From Bog-950 sp964615305 (lineage in GTDB: Bacteria > Bacteroidota > Bacteroidia > Chitinophagales > LD1), in contig CAZTNA010000009.1 in NCBI GenBank assembly GCA_964615305.1, positions 52,896 to 116,895 on the forward strand: a DNA stretch of 64,000 nt. The letters are read 5' to 3'. The notes under the pieces are model-generated. The model made no database searches, was not told the origin of the DNA, and was given only the letters and a program-made list of their open reading frames with translations. Position 1 is the stretch's first letter. The number at the start of each line of letters is the position of its first letter. The position numbers were made by a program, and so were the translations under genes. Positions 14,995-22,616 of the stretch are shown one piece after another.

Positions 14995-17751
14995 CTACCG
15001 GGCCTTATTGCTTTTTACATCTTCTATCATTTTCATTACATCTGTATTGTTTGGGTTTACAGATTTTGCTTTTTCAAAGTAATACAACGCACTGTCGTAT
15101 TTGTGAATGTGGTAAAATGTTTTTCCAATGTTCACCATTGCTTCAAATGCCGTTGGGTAAACTTTTAACGCTCTTCTGTTTACATCAATTGAGTTTTCGA
15201 ACTGCCCCAGGTTAAACAAGGCAAAACTTAGATTAGCATAAGCTTCCATCTGAAACGGATATTTGCGAATAAACTTCTCATAGTGTTGAACCGCGGCTGC
15301 CAAATCTCCGCTGTTATGCTCATATAAAGCCAACGAAAAATAAGGAGCATAAAACGATGAGTCTATTTGAGTAGTTAGTTTATAAGCGTTGTAAGCTTCA
15401 TCGGGTTTTCCCATTACATCGTAACACCGGGCCATATCGTAAGCGGCATTCATTAGCTTAGGATACAATTGTAGCGCTGTTTTAAAATGTTGTATAGCAG
15501 TTTCGCGCATTTGCAGTTGTTTCGCTGGGTTGGCCTCCTTGTTAGAAGCTATAAGCAAGTGCAATCCAAGCAGATTATTACCTTGAGCTGTGTTACTGTT
15601 TATTGCTAAATCATGACTAAATAAGGTTACATGATCTTTCCACTGTGTGTTTCTTACAAAAGTATAGGTAGAATACGCTAGCAAAACACCTAACACAGAG
15701 TATCGCAACACCGGTTTTAATTGGTTAAACAACTCTGTAGATTCTGTTTCATTTTTCTCAACAAAACGAAAAAGAAAACTGGTTAGGGCTAAACAAAACC
15801 CTAAAGACGGTAACAGTAAAAAACGATCTCCCAACATGCCAGGTATTGGTACAAGCAGAGTAGAAAAAATGGAAATAGAGGCGAGGTAAAAAAGCAGTGA
15901 AAAACTGAGCAGTGCATTAGTGTGCATTAAATACAATCCTGCCATACCAATAATCATGTGTATCAGAAAGACTAAAAGCGGAATAGCAGAAAAAATAGAT
16001 GTTGCTGATATGTAGGGATACCCATAATAAAACTGCAACGGATAGGGAATAATGACCAGCTTTAAATATTTGCCCAAAACGTTCATTGCTGTCCCTAATC
16101 TGATTTCCCATTTATCTAATTCCGTTACCGGCATTTCAATAAATTTTAACGGGCGATATGTATTAGCAGGGGTGAGATCAACTCCACGGGTAAACTGCAT
16201 GGCCTTCAGTTGATAGTCAACATGCATTTTAGTTGCTTCTGTAAACCGTACACTATTTGTGGTAAACAAAAAGGCAAATGAAACTGGCAGCAGCCAAACT
16301 GCAAACTTACTGACCTGCTCAGATTGCTTATACCATAGCAAACCTAAAACCGACAGTAGTAGGAGCATGCTTAAAATACTAAAGTTGAAATTTCCTTTTA
16401 CTGCAAACCCGTAAATAGAAAACCCAGCTGCAACAGAAATTCCTAATGCCATTAACAAAGTGAGCGGAAGCAGCTTACGGTAAACAATTACTGCAAACAG
16501 CAAAATAGCTAAAGCAAAAAAAGAATGGAGTAGCACAGCCGTGCATACTGCATAAATACACCAACTAAGTACAGCGGCAACTTTTATCAATCTGTTTCCC
16601 GAAATAAAAGAAACAGCGATTACAATCAGCAGCGAAGCGTCAAAAACCGAAGTAAGAATATGATAGCGCACTACAAATACGGAAACAAGAATGCTGATGC
16701 AGGGCAATATAACTACACGGCTATATGGGTTAAGTATTACCCAACAACCCAACAGCACCATAGATGCCGTAATAAAAAGCCACCACACAGGCATGAGCAC
16801 GGCTACTGTTGCAATAGATGTAAGGGTAACAGCAATGGTTGTAGCAAACAACCAAAACAAGATGCCGGGTAGCTTTGTACTTGCCTCAATTTTCTGAGTT
16901 GTAACTGATGTGTTTTTTATTGTTGATTTCAGTTTTGTCCAACTTCGGTTTTTTAAGCTATTCAATACAAACAATGCAAATAGCAACCCAGCTAATATGC
17001 CTACCTGTTCGGATAAAAAGTAAATACGCGAGTAAACAACAGCCGGCAAGTAAAGCAGCATAGCAACCAATGCCAGTTGCCGGTATTTAATGTTAGCCCT
17101 GAACATCAGAAGTGCAAAAGGGGTAATAAATGCAAACACAGCTGCTGTAGGTTTAGCCAGCATTGCTAGCAACATGAAGACTGGCGAAAGGACCAGCCAC
17201 CACACTTTTTTGGAGTCGGCAAACAACAGTGCAGAGTACATAGCGCTCAACCCAAATAAGAGGACAAATATTTCATCACGGTTTTTTATGCTGTCAACCA
17301 CTTCGGTATGTACGGGATGAGCCACAAAAAACAAAGAAGCAATGAACGGTATAAAAGTGTTGTAACCAATAAGGAGAGTTTTTAAAAATTGGTACAACAA
17401 CAAACACGCTAGGGCATATAAAATTAGATTAACTAAATGGCTGTAAAATGCATTCTCTCCCAAGAGGACATGTTCAATAGTAAATGATACAAGCACCAAC
17501 GGACGGTACTCGTACCGGTAACCACCCTCATCGGCATAGTACGGTGAGTTAAAAATTTCTGGAATTGCAGATAATCCTTTAGAAGTAAGGCGGTGATTTT
17601 GTGTTACTAACTCATCATCAAGATTATAACTGTTAAAGGTAGAGTTGAAATACAATAAAAAGCTGAATGCAAATATGATGGCATGAAAAAAATAGCGGTG
17701 AGTTACCGTGGCATCCGACTGCTCAACTTTATGCACAACTTTTTTTGCCAT
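14995..17751 (-). CDS. TMTC-like membrane protein with C-terminal TPR repeats
   Basis: A 918-residue protein. About 14-16 hydrophobic segments fill residues 25-700. After the first segment comes FNSYNLDDELVTQN with the acidic pair typical of GT-C O-mannosyltransferase-like proteins, then YRYEYRPLVLVSFTIEH and HLVNLILYALACLLLY. The C-terminal 220 residues are TPR units (ALQLYPKLMNAAYDMARCYD; YAPYFSLALYEHNSGDLAAAV; ALKVYPTAFEAMVNIGKTFY). In eukaryotic TMTC proteins this layout marks protein O-mannosyltransferases; the bacterial function is not established. The neighbour upstream is a nucleotide-sugar glycosyltransferase, separated by 3 bases, so a glycan role is likely. Confidence 0.8.
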   Translation of the reverse strand: MAKKVVHKVEQSDATVTHRYFFHAIIFAFSFLLYFNSTFNSYNLDDELVTQNHRLTSKGLSAIPEIFNSPYYADEGGYRYEYRPLVLVSFTIEHVLLGENAFYSHLVNLILYALACLLLYQFLKTLLIGYNTFIPFIASLFFVAHPVHTEVVDSIKNRDEIFVLLFGLSAMYSALLFADSKKVWWLVLSPVFMLLAMLAKPTAAVFAFITPFALLMFRANIKYRQLALVAMLLYLPAVVYSRIYFLSEQVGILAGLLFALFVLNSLKNRSWTKLKSTIKNTSVTTQKIEASTKLPGILFWLFATTIAVTLTSIATVAVLMPVWWLFITASMVLLGCWVILNPYSRVVILPCISILVSVFVVRYHILTSVFDASLLIVIAVSFISGNRLIKVAAVLSWCIYAVCTAVLLHSFFALAILLFAVIVYRKLLPLTLLMALGISVAAGFSIYGFAVKGNFNFSILSMLLLLSVLGLLWYKQSEQVSKFAVWLLPVSFAFLFTTNSVRFTEATKMHVDYQLKAMQFTRGVDLTPANTYRPLKFIEMPVTELDKWEIRLGTAMNVLGKYLKLVIIPYPLQFYYGYPYISATSIFSAIPLLVFLIHMIIGMAGLYLMHTNALLSFSLLFYLASISIFSTLLVPIPGMLGDRFLLLPSLGFCLALTSFLFRFVEKNETESTELFNQLKPVLRYSVLGVLLAYSTYTFVRNTQWKDHVTLFSHDLAINSNTAQGNNLLGLHLLIASNKEANPAKQLQMRETAIQHFKTALQLYPKLMNAAYDMARCYDVMGKPDEAYNAYKLTTQIDSSFYAPYFSLALYEHNSGDLAAAVQHYEKFIRKYPFQMEAYANLSFALFNLGQFENSIDVNRRALKVYPTAFEAMVNIGKTFYHIHKYDSALYYFEKAKSVNPNNTDVMKMIEDVKSNKAR

Positions 17752-17754
17752 AAT

Positions 17755-18705
17755 TTACCAACCGCGCTTGGTTGCTATTTCCCAGATGCTGAGCTTTAAC
17801 TTATCGCGCCAACTTTCAGATATGTACAAATGCTGGCGAGTTAACTCTGGTTTGTGTCTCTTTAGCACTTCAAAGTATTTTTCGTAAAGCGGACGCAGAA
17901 TTTCATCAGCGCCATCTTCAATTTGTCGAATAGTAAATGGATTAAAATGAATAAACACTACAGGATATTTTCCGGCAATTGTTATCTGATTGTCTGTAAC
18001 TGAACGCAAATTTGTGTCTTTATTCCACGATGCCACATTGCAACCCCTATGATGAAGAACAAGAGCATCTTCATTCATTACCGGGATAAGATCAAGGTAC
18101 TTTTGATCATCAAACAACCCGCGGAAATAGTTTTTTTCACACCGGTAAGAGCAGCTTTCGGCCCACCATTGTAAACTGTCAATTGCTTTTTTATTGGCTC
18201 CCACAAAGCCGGCATTATAAAGTCCCACCCGAAAATTTGATTCAAACCAATTCTGCTCCTTTTTAGGGTCACTCTTGTAAAAATGAGGCGTAAGCAAAAA
18301 CGAATGCTTGTTAAGTAGATCGAATAAGAACTGGTAGGCAGAAAAAAATAGGATGTCGTTATCGAGATAAATTAGCTTATGAATCTCCGGCTTCTTTATG
18401 AGCATAGACATAAAAACCGGTTTCAAGCTCCAACGTAGTTTGTCTAATTGGCCGCTTGTGCTGTATTTGTCAATAATTGTTTGCCCGGCTAGCGTTGGTG
18501 CTATAGATGGGAGTTTGTAAAATACACAGTTTTCAAACTCCGGAAATTTAGTTTTACCATCCACCATCAACACGTGAAGGGTAAATTCTGAGCCATATTT
18601 TTTTAACGATTCAGCTAATGCAAATACTTTATACAAGTGGCTGAATGTGGTGGTGGTGCAGAAGTGATTCACTTGTGCAAAATAAAATTTTATGCTTTCA
18701 GTCAA
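17755..18705 (-). CDS. Nucleotide-sugar glycosyltransferase (GT-A, GT8-like)
   Basis: A 316-residue soluble enzyme. HLYKVFALAESLKKYGSEF then HVLMVDG is the GT-A nucleotide-binding start, and IYLDNDILFF contains the DxD metal motif. NAGFVGANKKAIDSLQWW, LDLIPV and HHRGCNVASWN follow the order seen in a family of Bacteroidota glycosyltransferases related to GT8. Donor and acceptor unknown. It lies in a minus-strand run with the hydrolase upstream (13 bases) and the TMTC-like gene downstream (3 bases). Confidence 0.78.
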   Translation of the reverse strand: MTESIKFYFAQVNHFCTTTTFSHLYKVFALAESLKKYGSEFTLHVLMVDGKTKFPEFENCVFYKLPSIAPTLAGQTIIDKYSTSGQLDKLRWSLKPVFMSMLIKKPEIHKLIYLDNDILFFSAYQFLFDLLNKHSFLLTPHFYKSDPKKEQNWFESNFRVGLYNAGFVGANKKAIDSLQWWAESCSYRCEKNYFRGLFDDQKYLDLIPVMNEDALVLHHRGCNVASWNKDTNLRSVTDNQITIAGKYPVVFIHFNPFTIRQIEDGADEILRPLYEKYFEVLKRHKPELTRQHLYISESWRDKLKLSIWEIATKRGW

Positions 18706-18718
18706 CGATATAAAAATG

Positions 18719-19681
18719 CTACAAAGCGTGCTGTGCTTCTGGTGCTATCTGAAACACTTCGTGCAGCCAACTAACAACTTCCGGCACTACAGCATCAGTG
18801 TCTTCGTGTAATACTGCATGGCTTTTATCCGGAAACAAAGAGATTTTTTTCTTACAGGTTAATTTGCCGAAAATTTTTTGGGTATAAGAAACCGGAAATA
18901 TGGAATCAGCAGTTCCTTGTAACACCATTACCGGTACTTTTATCTCTTCTACCGGTTTTTGCATTTCGGTATTTGCCAACGATTGAAGTGCACGTAACGA
19001 AATAGTTTTTAAACAAAGCGGATCGCTTTCCATAAATGTTTTCGCACTTCCAAAATATTTTACAGGAATTTTTTCTAAATCTATATATGATGTTACAGGT
19101 ACTTGCACATTAGGTAGGCGGTGCCCGTGACGGGCAATCAACAACTTAATGTATTTAAACAGTCTAGGGTGGCGGGCAAGTTGAAGAGTTTCGGGGGCTC
19201 CGAGATCTGCAAAATTCTGACAAACAACAGAACTTAATCTTTCGTCTTTTGCTGCCATGTAAAAAGCTATAATTCCTCCCTGGCTGCTTCCCATTAAACT
19301 AACTTTAGAGTTAAAACGGTTTATGGCGTAGGTTATTACGTTTTCGGTATCGCGCATAATTTCAGTAATAGTATAATCACCCCGTTCACCTTCGCTTCTG
19401 CCGTGGCCTCGAGGGTCAAACGCTACTACATTAAACCCTGCTGTACTTAGTTTATAAAGCAGTTCCCCATAACACAAACCGTATATTGCAGTGCCCGGTA
19501 TAAACACAATGGTGGGGGCATCGGCAGATTTTTCCAACACATCCACATGTAGGTTAATTCCATCGCTTAAAACTTTGTCTTCTGAAAAATACTTATGCAC
19601 CGGTGGAAACCCCACGGTTTCTACTATATAGTCAAAATAGTCGTGTACTGTGTTGAATGTTCTGCCTTTGCTGATGTACAT
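18719..19681 (-). CDS. Alpha/beta hydrolase (lysophospholipase-like)
   Basis: A 320-residue cytoplasmic alpha/beta hydrolase. After a short N-terminal region come the oxyanion-side strand TIVFIPGTAIYG, FDPRGHGRSEG, the nucleophile elbow GSSQGG, the acid strand VMVLQGTADSIFPV and the catalytic His in KSHAVLHED. The triad is therefore complete. FDPRGHGRSEGERGDYT resembles lysophospholipase/monoacylglycerol lipases. The next gene upstream encodes a lysoplasmalogenase-like protein (24-base gap), which makes a lipid substrate plausible. This link is inference. Confidence 0.82.
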   Translation of the reverse strand: MYISKGRTFNTVHDYFDYIVETVGFPPVHKYFSEDKVLSDGINLHVDVLEKSADAPTIVFIPGTAIYGLCYGELLYKLSTAGFNVVAFDPRGHGRSEGERGDYTITEIMRDTENVITYAINRFNSKVSLMGSSQGGIIAFYMAAKDERLSSVVCQNFADLGAPETLQLARHPRLFKYIKLLIARHGHRLPNVQVPVTSYIDLEKIPVKYFGSAKTFMESDPLCLKTISLRALQSLANTEMQKPVEEIKVPVMVLQGTADSIFPVSYTQKIFGKLTCKKKISLFPDKSHAVLHEDTDAVVPEVVSWLHEVFQIAPEAQHAL

Positions 19682-19705
19682 ATATCTGAGTTAATTATTG
19701 CTTTT

Positions 19706-20398
19706 TTATGCGTGTTTCTGTTTCAACATGCCTTTTGCTATCAGATATTGACCTAATGTGTATAATGTCATAATAAAAATACCGGACGACCCAAAAGGGT
19801 ACAGAAATTTGTTCACCGCAATAATAGAGTCAGAAAACATAAATAAAAGTGCCCCGCCAAACACTAGTCCAAAACTTTTCTCATCAACACGGCCATATCT
19901 GTTTATTGCAAACACAACCATAATGGCTATGGCAATTGAATATACCAAAACTGGTATCAGAAAAGGTTTTGTGACTTGCAATGCGGTAATGGCAGGAACC
20001 AACATGCTCAACAGTGCCAGCATATACATTGCTAAAGGAGCTATTATCCAAACTTTTTTAGGTAATACGGCTTCTACATTTTTACTGGTTACGCCTGAGA
20101 ATGATATGGTGTACAGAACATGAGTAATAAGAAAGCCTACAAGCCCGAGCAGGAAAAAATTTTCGTTTTTATATACAAACATTAATGCCACATCACCTAT
20201 CCAGGAAAAGACAAATGCTGCTACCATTAGCTTATGAATTTTGTTCCATTGATTATTAATGCTCTGTACGTAGAACGCAATAAGCATAATCATGAGCAGA
20301 GGTTTTGAAATAAACCGAAGCATTTGGTTGTTGGTTAACTCTGAAAATATTTCAATGGCTGCAGTTAGCAGGTATGCATACTCAAGTGGTTTTAGCAT
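19706..20398 (-). CDS. YhhN/TMEM86 family lysoplasmalogenase-like membrane protein
   Basis: A 230-residue protein with about eight membrane segments. Family blocks are visible: SKPLLMIMLIAFY, FSWIGDVALMF, FFLLGLVGFLITHVLY and FGGALLFMFSDSIIAVNKF. The conserved acids and the late Ser-Asp-Ser are all present. Family members cleave the vinyl-ether bond of lysoplasmalogens; in bacteria the substrate is seldom known. First gene of a four-gene minus-strand run that ends with the TMTC-like protein. Confidence 0.85.
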   Translation of the reverse strand: MLKPLEYAYLLTAAIEIFSELTNNQMLRFISKPLLMIMLIAFYVQSINNQWNKIHKLMVAAFVFSWIGDVALMFVYKNENFFLLGLVGFLITHVLYTISFSGVTSKNVEAVLPKKVWIIAPLAMYMLALLSMLVPAITALQVTKPFLIPVLVYSIAIAIMVVFAINRYGRVDEKSFGLVFGGALLFMFSDSIIAVNKFLYPFGSSGIFIMTLYTLGQYLIAKGMLKQKHA

Positions 20399-20768
20399 AA
20401 ACCCAAATTTTATGGAAATGAAGATAGAAATTTAGGTAAGCAGCTGAAATAACAGCATCAGCACACCAATTTCAGTAAGTTAGATCACGGAGCAGGAAAA
20501 CAAAACCTGTCAAAATGAGTTGGTTTTGTAATGAAACTGACATTACGTTCTGTCAATATTGCTTTGATGGCAGTTCCTAAAATTTAGAATTTCAAGTAAA
20601 CTTTGTAGTTGCTCAAATCAATGAAACTGTTACCTGTATTTGGTTTCAGCCAAAATTGGTATCGGACTTTGCATTACGATTAGGTAACAATTTGTTACAC
20701 CGATATGTTTTTGGCACTGAATCTGACAACTGCGCCAACATTATTCACCAAACAAAAAACCATTAACC
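20399..20768. other. 370-base intergenic region between divergent genes
   Basis: No gene or RNA recognised. It holds the upstream region of the phasin-like gene, including a perfect 15-bp inverted repeat (20684-20698) and a TATGTTTT box (20704-20711, 7 of 8 to TAnnTTTG). The rest shows no structure I can support. Confidence 0.5.
20684..20698. promoter_or_regulatory. Inverted repeat, possible operator of the phasin-like gene
   Basis: GTAACAA-T-TTGTTAC, seven-base arms around one base. It ends 6 bases before the candidate -7 box TATGTTTT and 70 bases before the ATG, where a dimeric regulator would block transcription. Regulator unknown. Confidence 0.4.
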
Positions 20769-21194
20769 ATGGCAACAAACAACATTCAAGAAAACCTGAA
20801 GAAATATTTCTACTCAGGTGTAGGACTTGCAGCACACACTGCTGAAGTAGTTCAGAAAGGAGTAAACGAATTAGTAAAAAAGGGCAAAGTGAGCGAAGCT
20901 GATGGCAAAAAGCTGGTAGCAGAAGCTGTTAAGAAAGTAGAAGCCCGCAGACCCGAAATTGAAGCAAAGTATAACGAAGCGGTTCACAAATTTGTGAAGC
21001 TAAGTTCTGCTGAGGTAGGCAAGCTGCAAAAACGTATCGAGCAGTTAGAAAAACAACTAACTGTAAAGAAAGGTGGTGCAGCAGCTCCAAAGGCAGCAAC
21101 TAAACCGGTTGCAAAAAAAAAAGCTAAAAAAGTAGCTCGTAAAGTGGCGAAACCCGCTGCTACTACAACAGCACCTGTTACACCTGCTGAGTAA
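20769..21194 (+). CDS. Phasin-like protein with a lysine/alanine-rich histone-H1-like tail
   Basis: A 141-residue protein. Residues 1-about 100 are helical: a PhaF/PhaI-type phasin start (YFYSGVGLAAHTAEVVQKGVNELVKKG) and a late coiled coil (EVGKLQKRIEQLEKQL). The last 35-40 residues are Ala/Pro/Lys-rich (KPVAKKKAKKVARKVAKPA), like the DNA-binding tails of PhaF and AlgP. The family coats polyhydroxyalkanoate granules and can bind DNA, but no PHA synthase is in the window. Either granule or nucleoid role is possible. A strong terminator follows. Confidence 0.72.
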   Translation: MATNNIQENLKKYFYSGVGLAAHTAEVVQKGVNELVKKGKVSEADGKKLVAEAVKKVEARRPEIEAKYNEAVHKFVKLSSAEVGKLQKRIEQLEKQLTVKKGGAAAPKAATKPVAKKKAKKVARKVAKPAATTTAPVTPAE

Positions 21195-21210
21195 TTGTGT
21201 AAGCTAAAAC

Positions 21211-21248
21211 AAAAAGCCCCCTCCGTTTTACGGTAAGGGGGCTTATGT
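21211..21248. terminator. Bidirectional terminator between the phasin-like gene and metK
   Basis: AAGCCCCCT (21214-21222) pairs with AGGGGGCTT (21236-21244), with inner CCG/CGG pairs. It is A-rich on the left and T-rich on the right, serving both convergent genes. Confidence 0.85.
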
Positions 21249-21269
21249 TTTTATAGCTGTATCTACAAA

Positions 21270-22532
21270 CTATTTTAATCCAAACGCCTTTTTAACTACG
21301 GCTACAGCATTCAAATCTTCCCAAGGGAAAAGAGTAACGGTTACTTTCTTTTCGTTTTTCTTGCCTTTATTAAAGGTCTTTTGAACTTTTAAACTCTTTC
21401 TGCCCATGTGCCCGTAGCTGGCCGTTTCTTTGTATATAGGCGTGCGCAGGTTAAATCGTTTCTCAATGAAGTAAGGGCGCATGTCAAACTCTGGCAATTT
21501 GCTGATAATACGAGCTATTTCACCGTCTGTCTTTTTCACTTTGGCGGTACCATAAGTATTTACGAACAAACCTACCGGTTGCGCTACTCCAATAGCATAA
21601 GCAACCTGTACAAGTGCCTCATCGCATACACCGGCTGCTACTAAATGTTTTGCAATATGTCGCGCTGCATACGCTGCCGAACGGTCAACTTTACTTGGAT
21701 CTTTGCCGCTAAAAGCACCACCACCATGCGCTCCTTTGCCACCGTATGTATCAACAATAATCTTTCTTCCGGTTAAGCCTGTATCACCATGGGGGCCGCC
21801 AATTACAAACTTACCTGTAGGGTTTACGTGGTACTTAATTTTATCACCAAAAAGCGCTTGCACACGCAGTGGCAATTTTTTCTTAACACGTGGAATAAGA
21901 ATATTGATTACATCTTCTTTAATTTTCTTCAGCATCACCGCATCCTTGTCAAAATCATCGTGCTGGGTTGATATTACTATCGTGTCAATATCTTTGGGTG
22001 TATTGTCATCGTTATACTCAATTGTAACCTGACTCTTGGCATCGGGACGTAAATACGTCATTTCTTTTCCTTCTCTGCGGATTGCTGAAAGCTCGCGAAG
22101 TAATGTGTGTGCCAACTCTAATGGCAGCGGCATATAATTATCGGTTTCGCGGCTGGCATAGCCAAACATCATACCTTGGTCACCAGCACCTTGATCTTCG
22201 GCTTTTTTACGCTCCACACCCTGGTTTATGTCAGATGATTGTTCATGAATTGCTGAAAGAATGCCGCAACTGTTTGCATCGAACATATATTCTGCCTTGG
22301 TGTAGCCAATTTCACGAATTACTTCGCGGGCAATTTCCTGAACATCTAAATAGGCACTCGATTTTACTTCGCCAGCCAATACTACCTGTCCGGTGGTAAC
22401 TAAGGTTTCGCACGCTACTTTTGAAGTAGGGTCGTATGCTAAAAAATAATCTATCAGGTTGTCAGAAATCTGGTCAGCTACTTTATCCGGATGACCTTCG
22501 GAAACTGATTCGGAAGTGAAAAGATATGCCAT
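21270..22532 (-). CDS. metK: S-adenosylmethionine synthetase
   Basis: Makes S-adenosylmethionine from ATP and methionine. The 420-residue enzyme is complete. Motifs: TSESVSEGHPDKVADQISD with the catalytic His, GAGDQGMMFGYA, the P-loop-like GGGAFSGKDPSKVDRSA, and K-rich C-terminal HMGRKSL. A short lysine-rich insert near the C-terminus (KGKKNEKKV, within the last 45 residues) is longer than in E. coli. No SAM riboswitch is visible in the 68 bases upstream. A Bacteroidota-type promoter sits there instead. Confidence 0.97.
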   Translation of the reverse strand: MAYLFTSESVSEGHPDKVADQISDNLIDYFLAYDPTSKVACETLVTTGQVVLAGEVKSSAYLDVQEIAREVIREIGYTKAEYMFDANSCGILSAIHEQSSDINQGVERKKAEDQGAGDQGMMFGYASRETDNYMPLPLELAHTLLRELSAIRREGKEMTYLRPDAKSQVTIEYNDDNTPKDIDTIVISTQHDDFDKDAVMLKKIKEDVINILIPRVKKKLPLRVQALFGDKIKYHVNPTGKFVIGGPHGDTGLTGRKIIVDTYGGKGAHGGGAFSGKDPSKVDRSAAYAARHIAKHLVAAGVCDEALVQVAYAIGVAQPVGLFVNTYGTAKVKKTDGEIARIISKLPEFDMRPYFIEKRFNLRTPIYKETASYGHMGRKSLKVQKTFNKGKKNEKKVTVTLFPWEDLNAVAVVKKAFGLK

Positions 22533-22585
22533 GGAAACTTATTTTTTAAAAGTGAGCGGTGAAAATAAATAAAGGCACTAAAGCA

Positions 22586-22616
22586 CAAACCTATAACCCA
22601 TCAGAAATTCAACAAT
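22586..22616 (-). promoter_or_regulatory. Promoter of metK
   Basis: On the minus strand the -7 box is TAGGTTTG (22593 down to 22586), exact to TAnnTTTG. The -33 box is ATTG (22616-22613), 19 bases away. The -33 part overlaps the last codons of the upstream E1 gene, so metK is probably transcribed on its own, with a leader of about 45 bases. Confidence 0.5.

Noticed and set aside
22533..22600. SAM riboswitch before metK
   Set aside because: Only 68 bases, no SAM-I/II/III core elements; a normal promoter is present instead.
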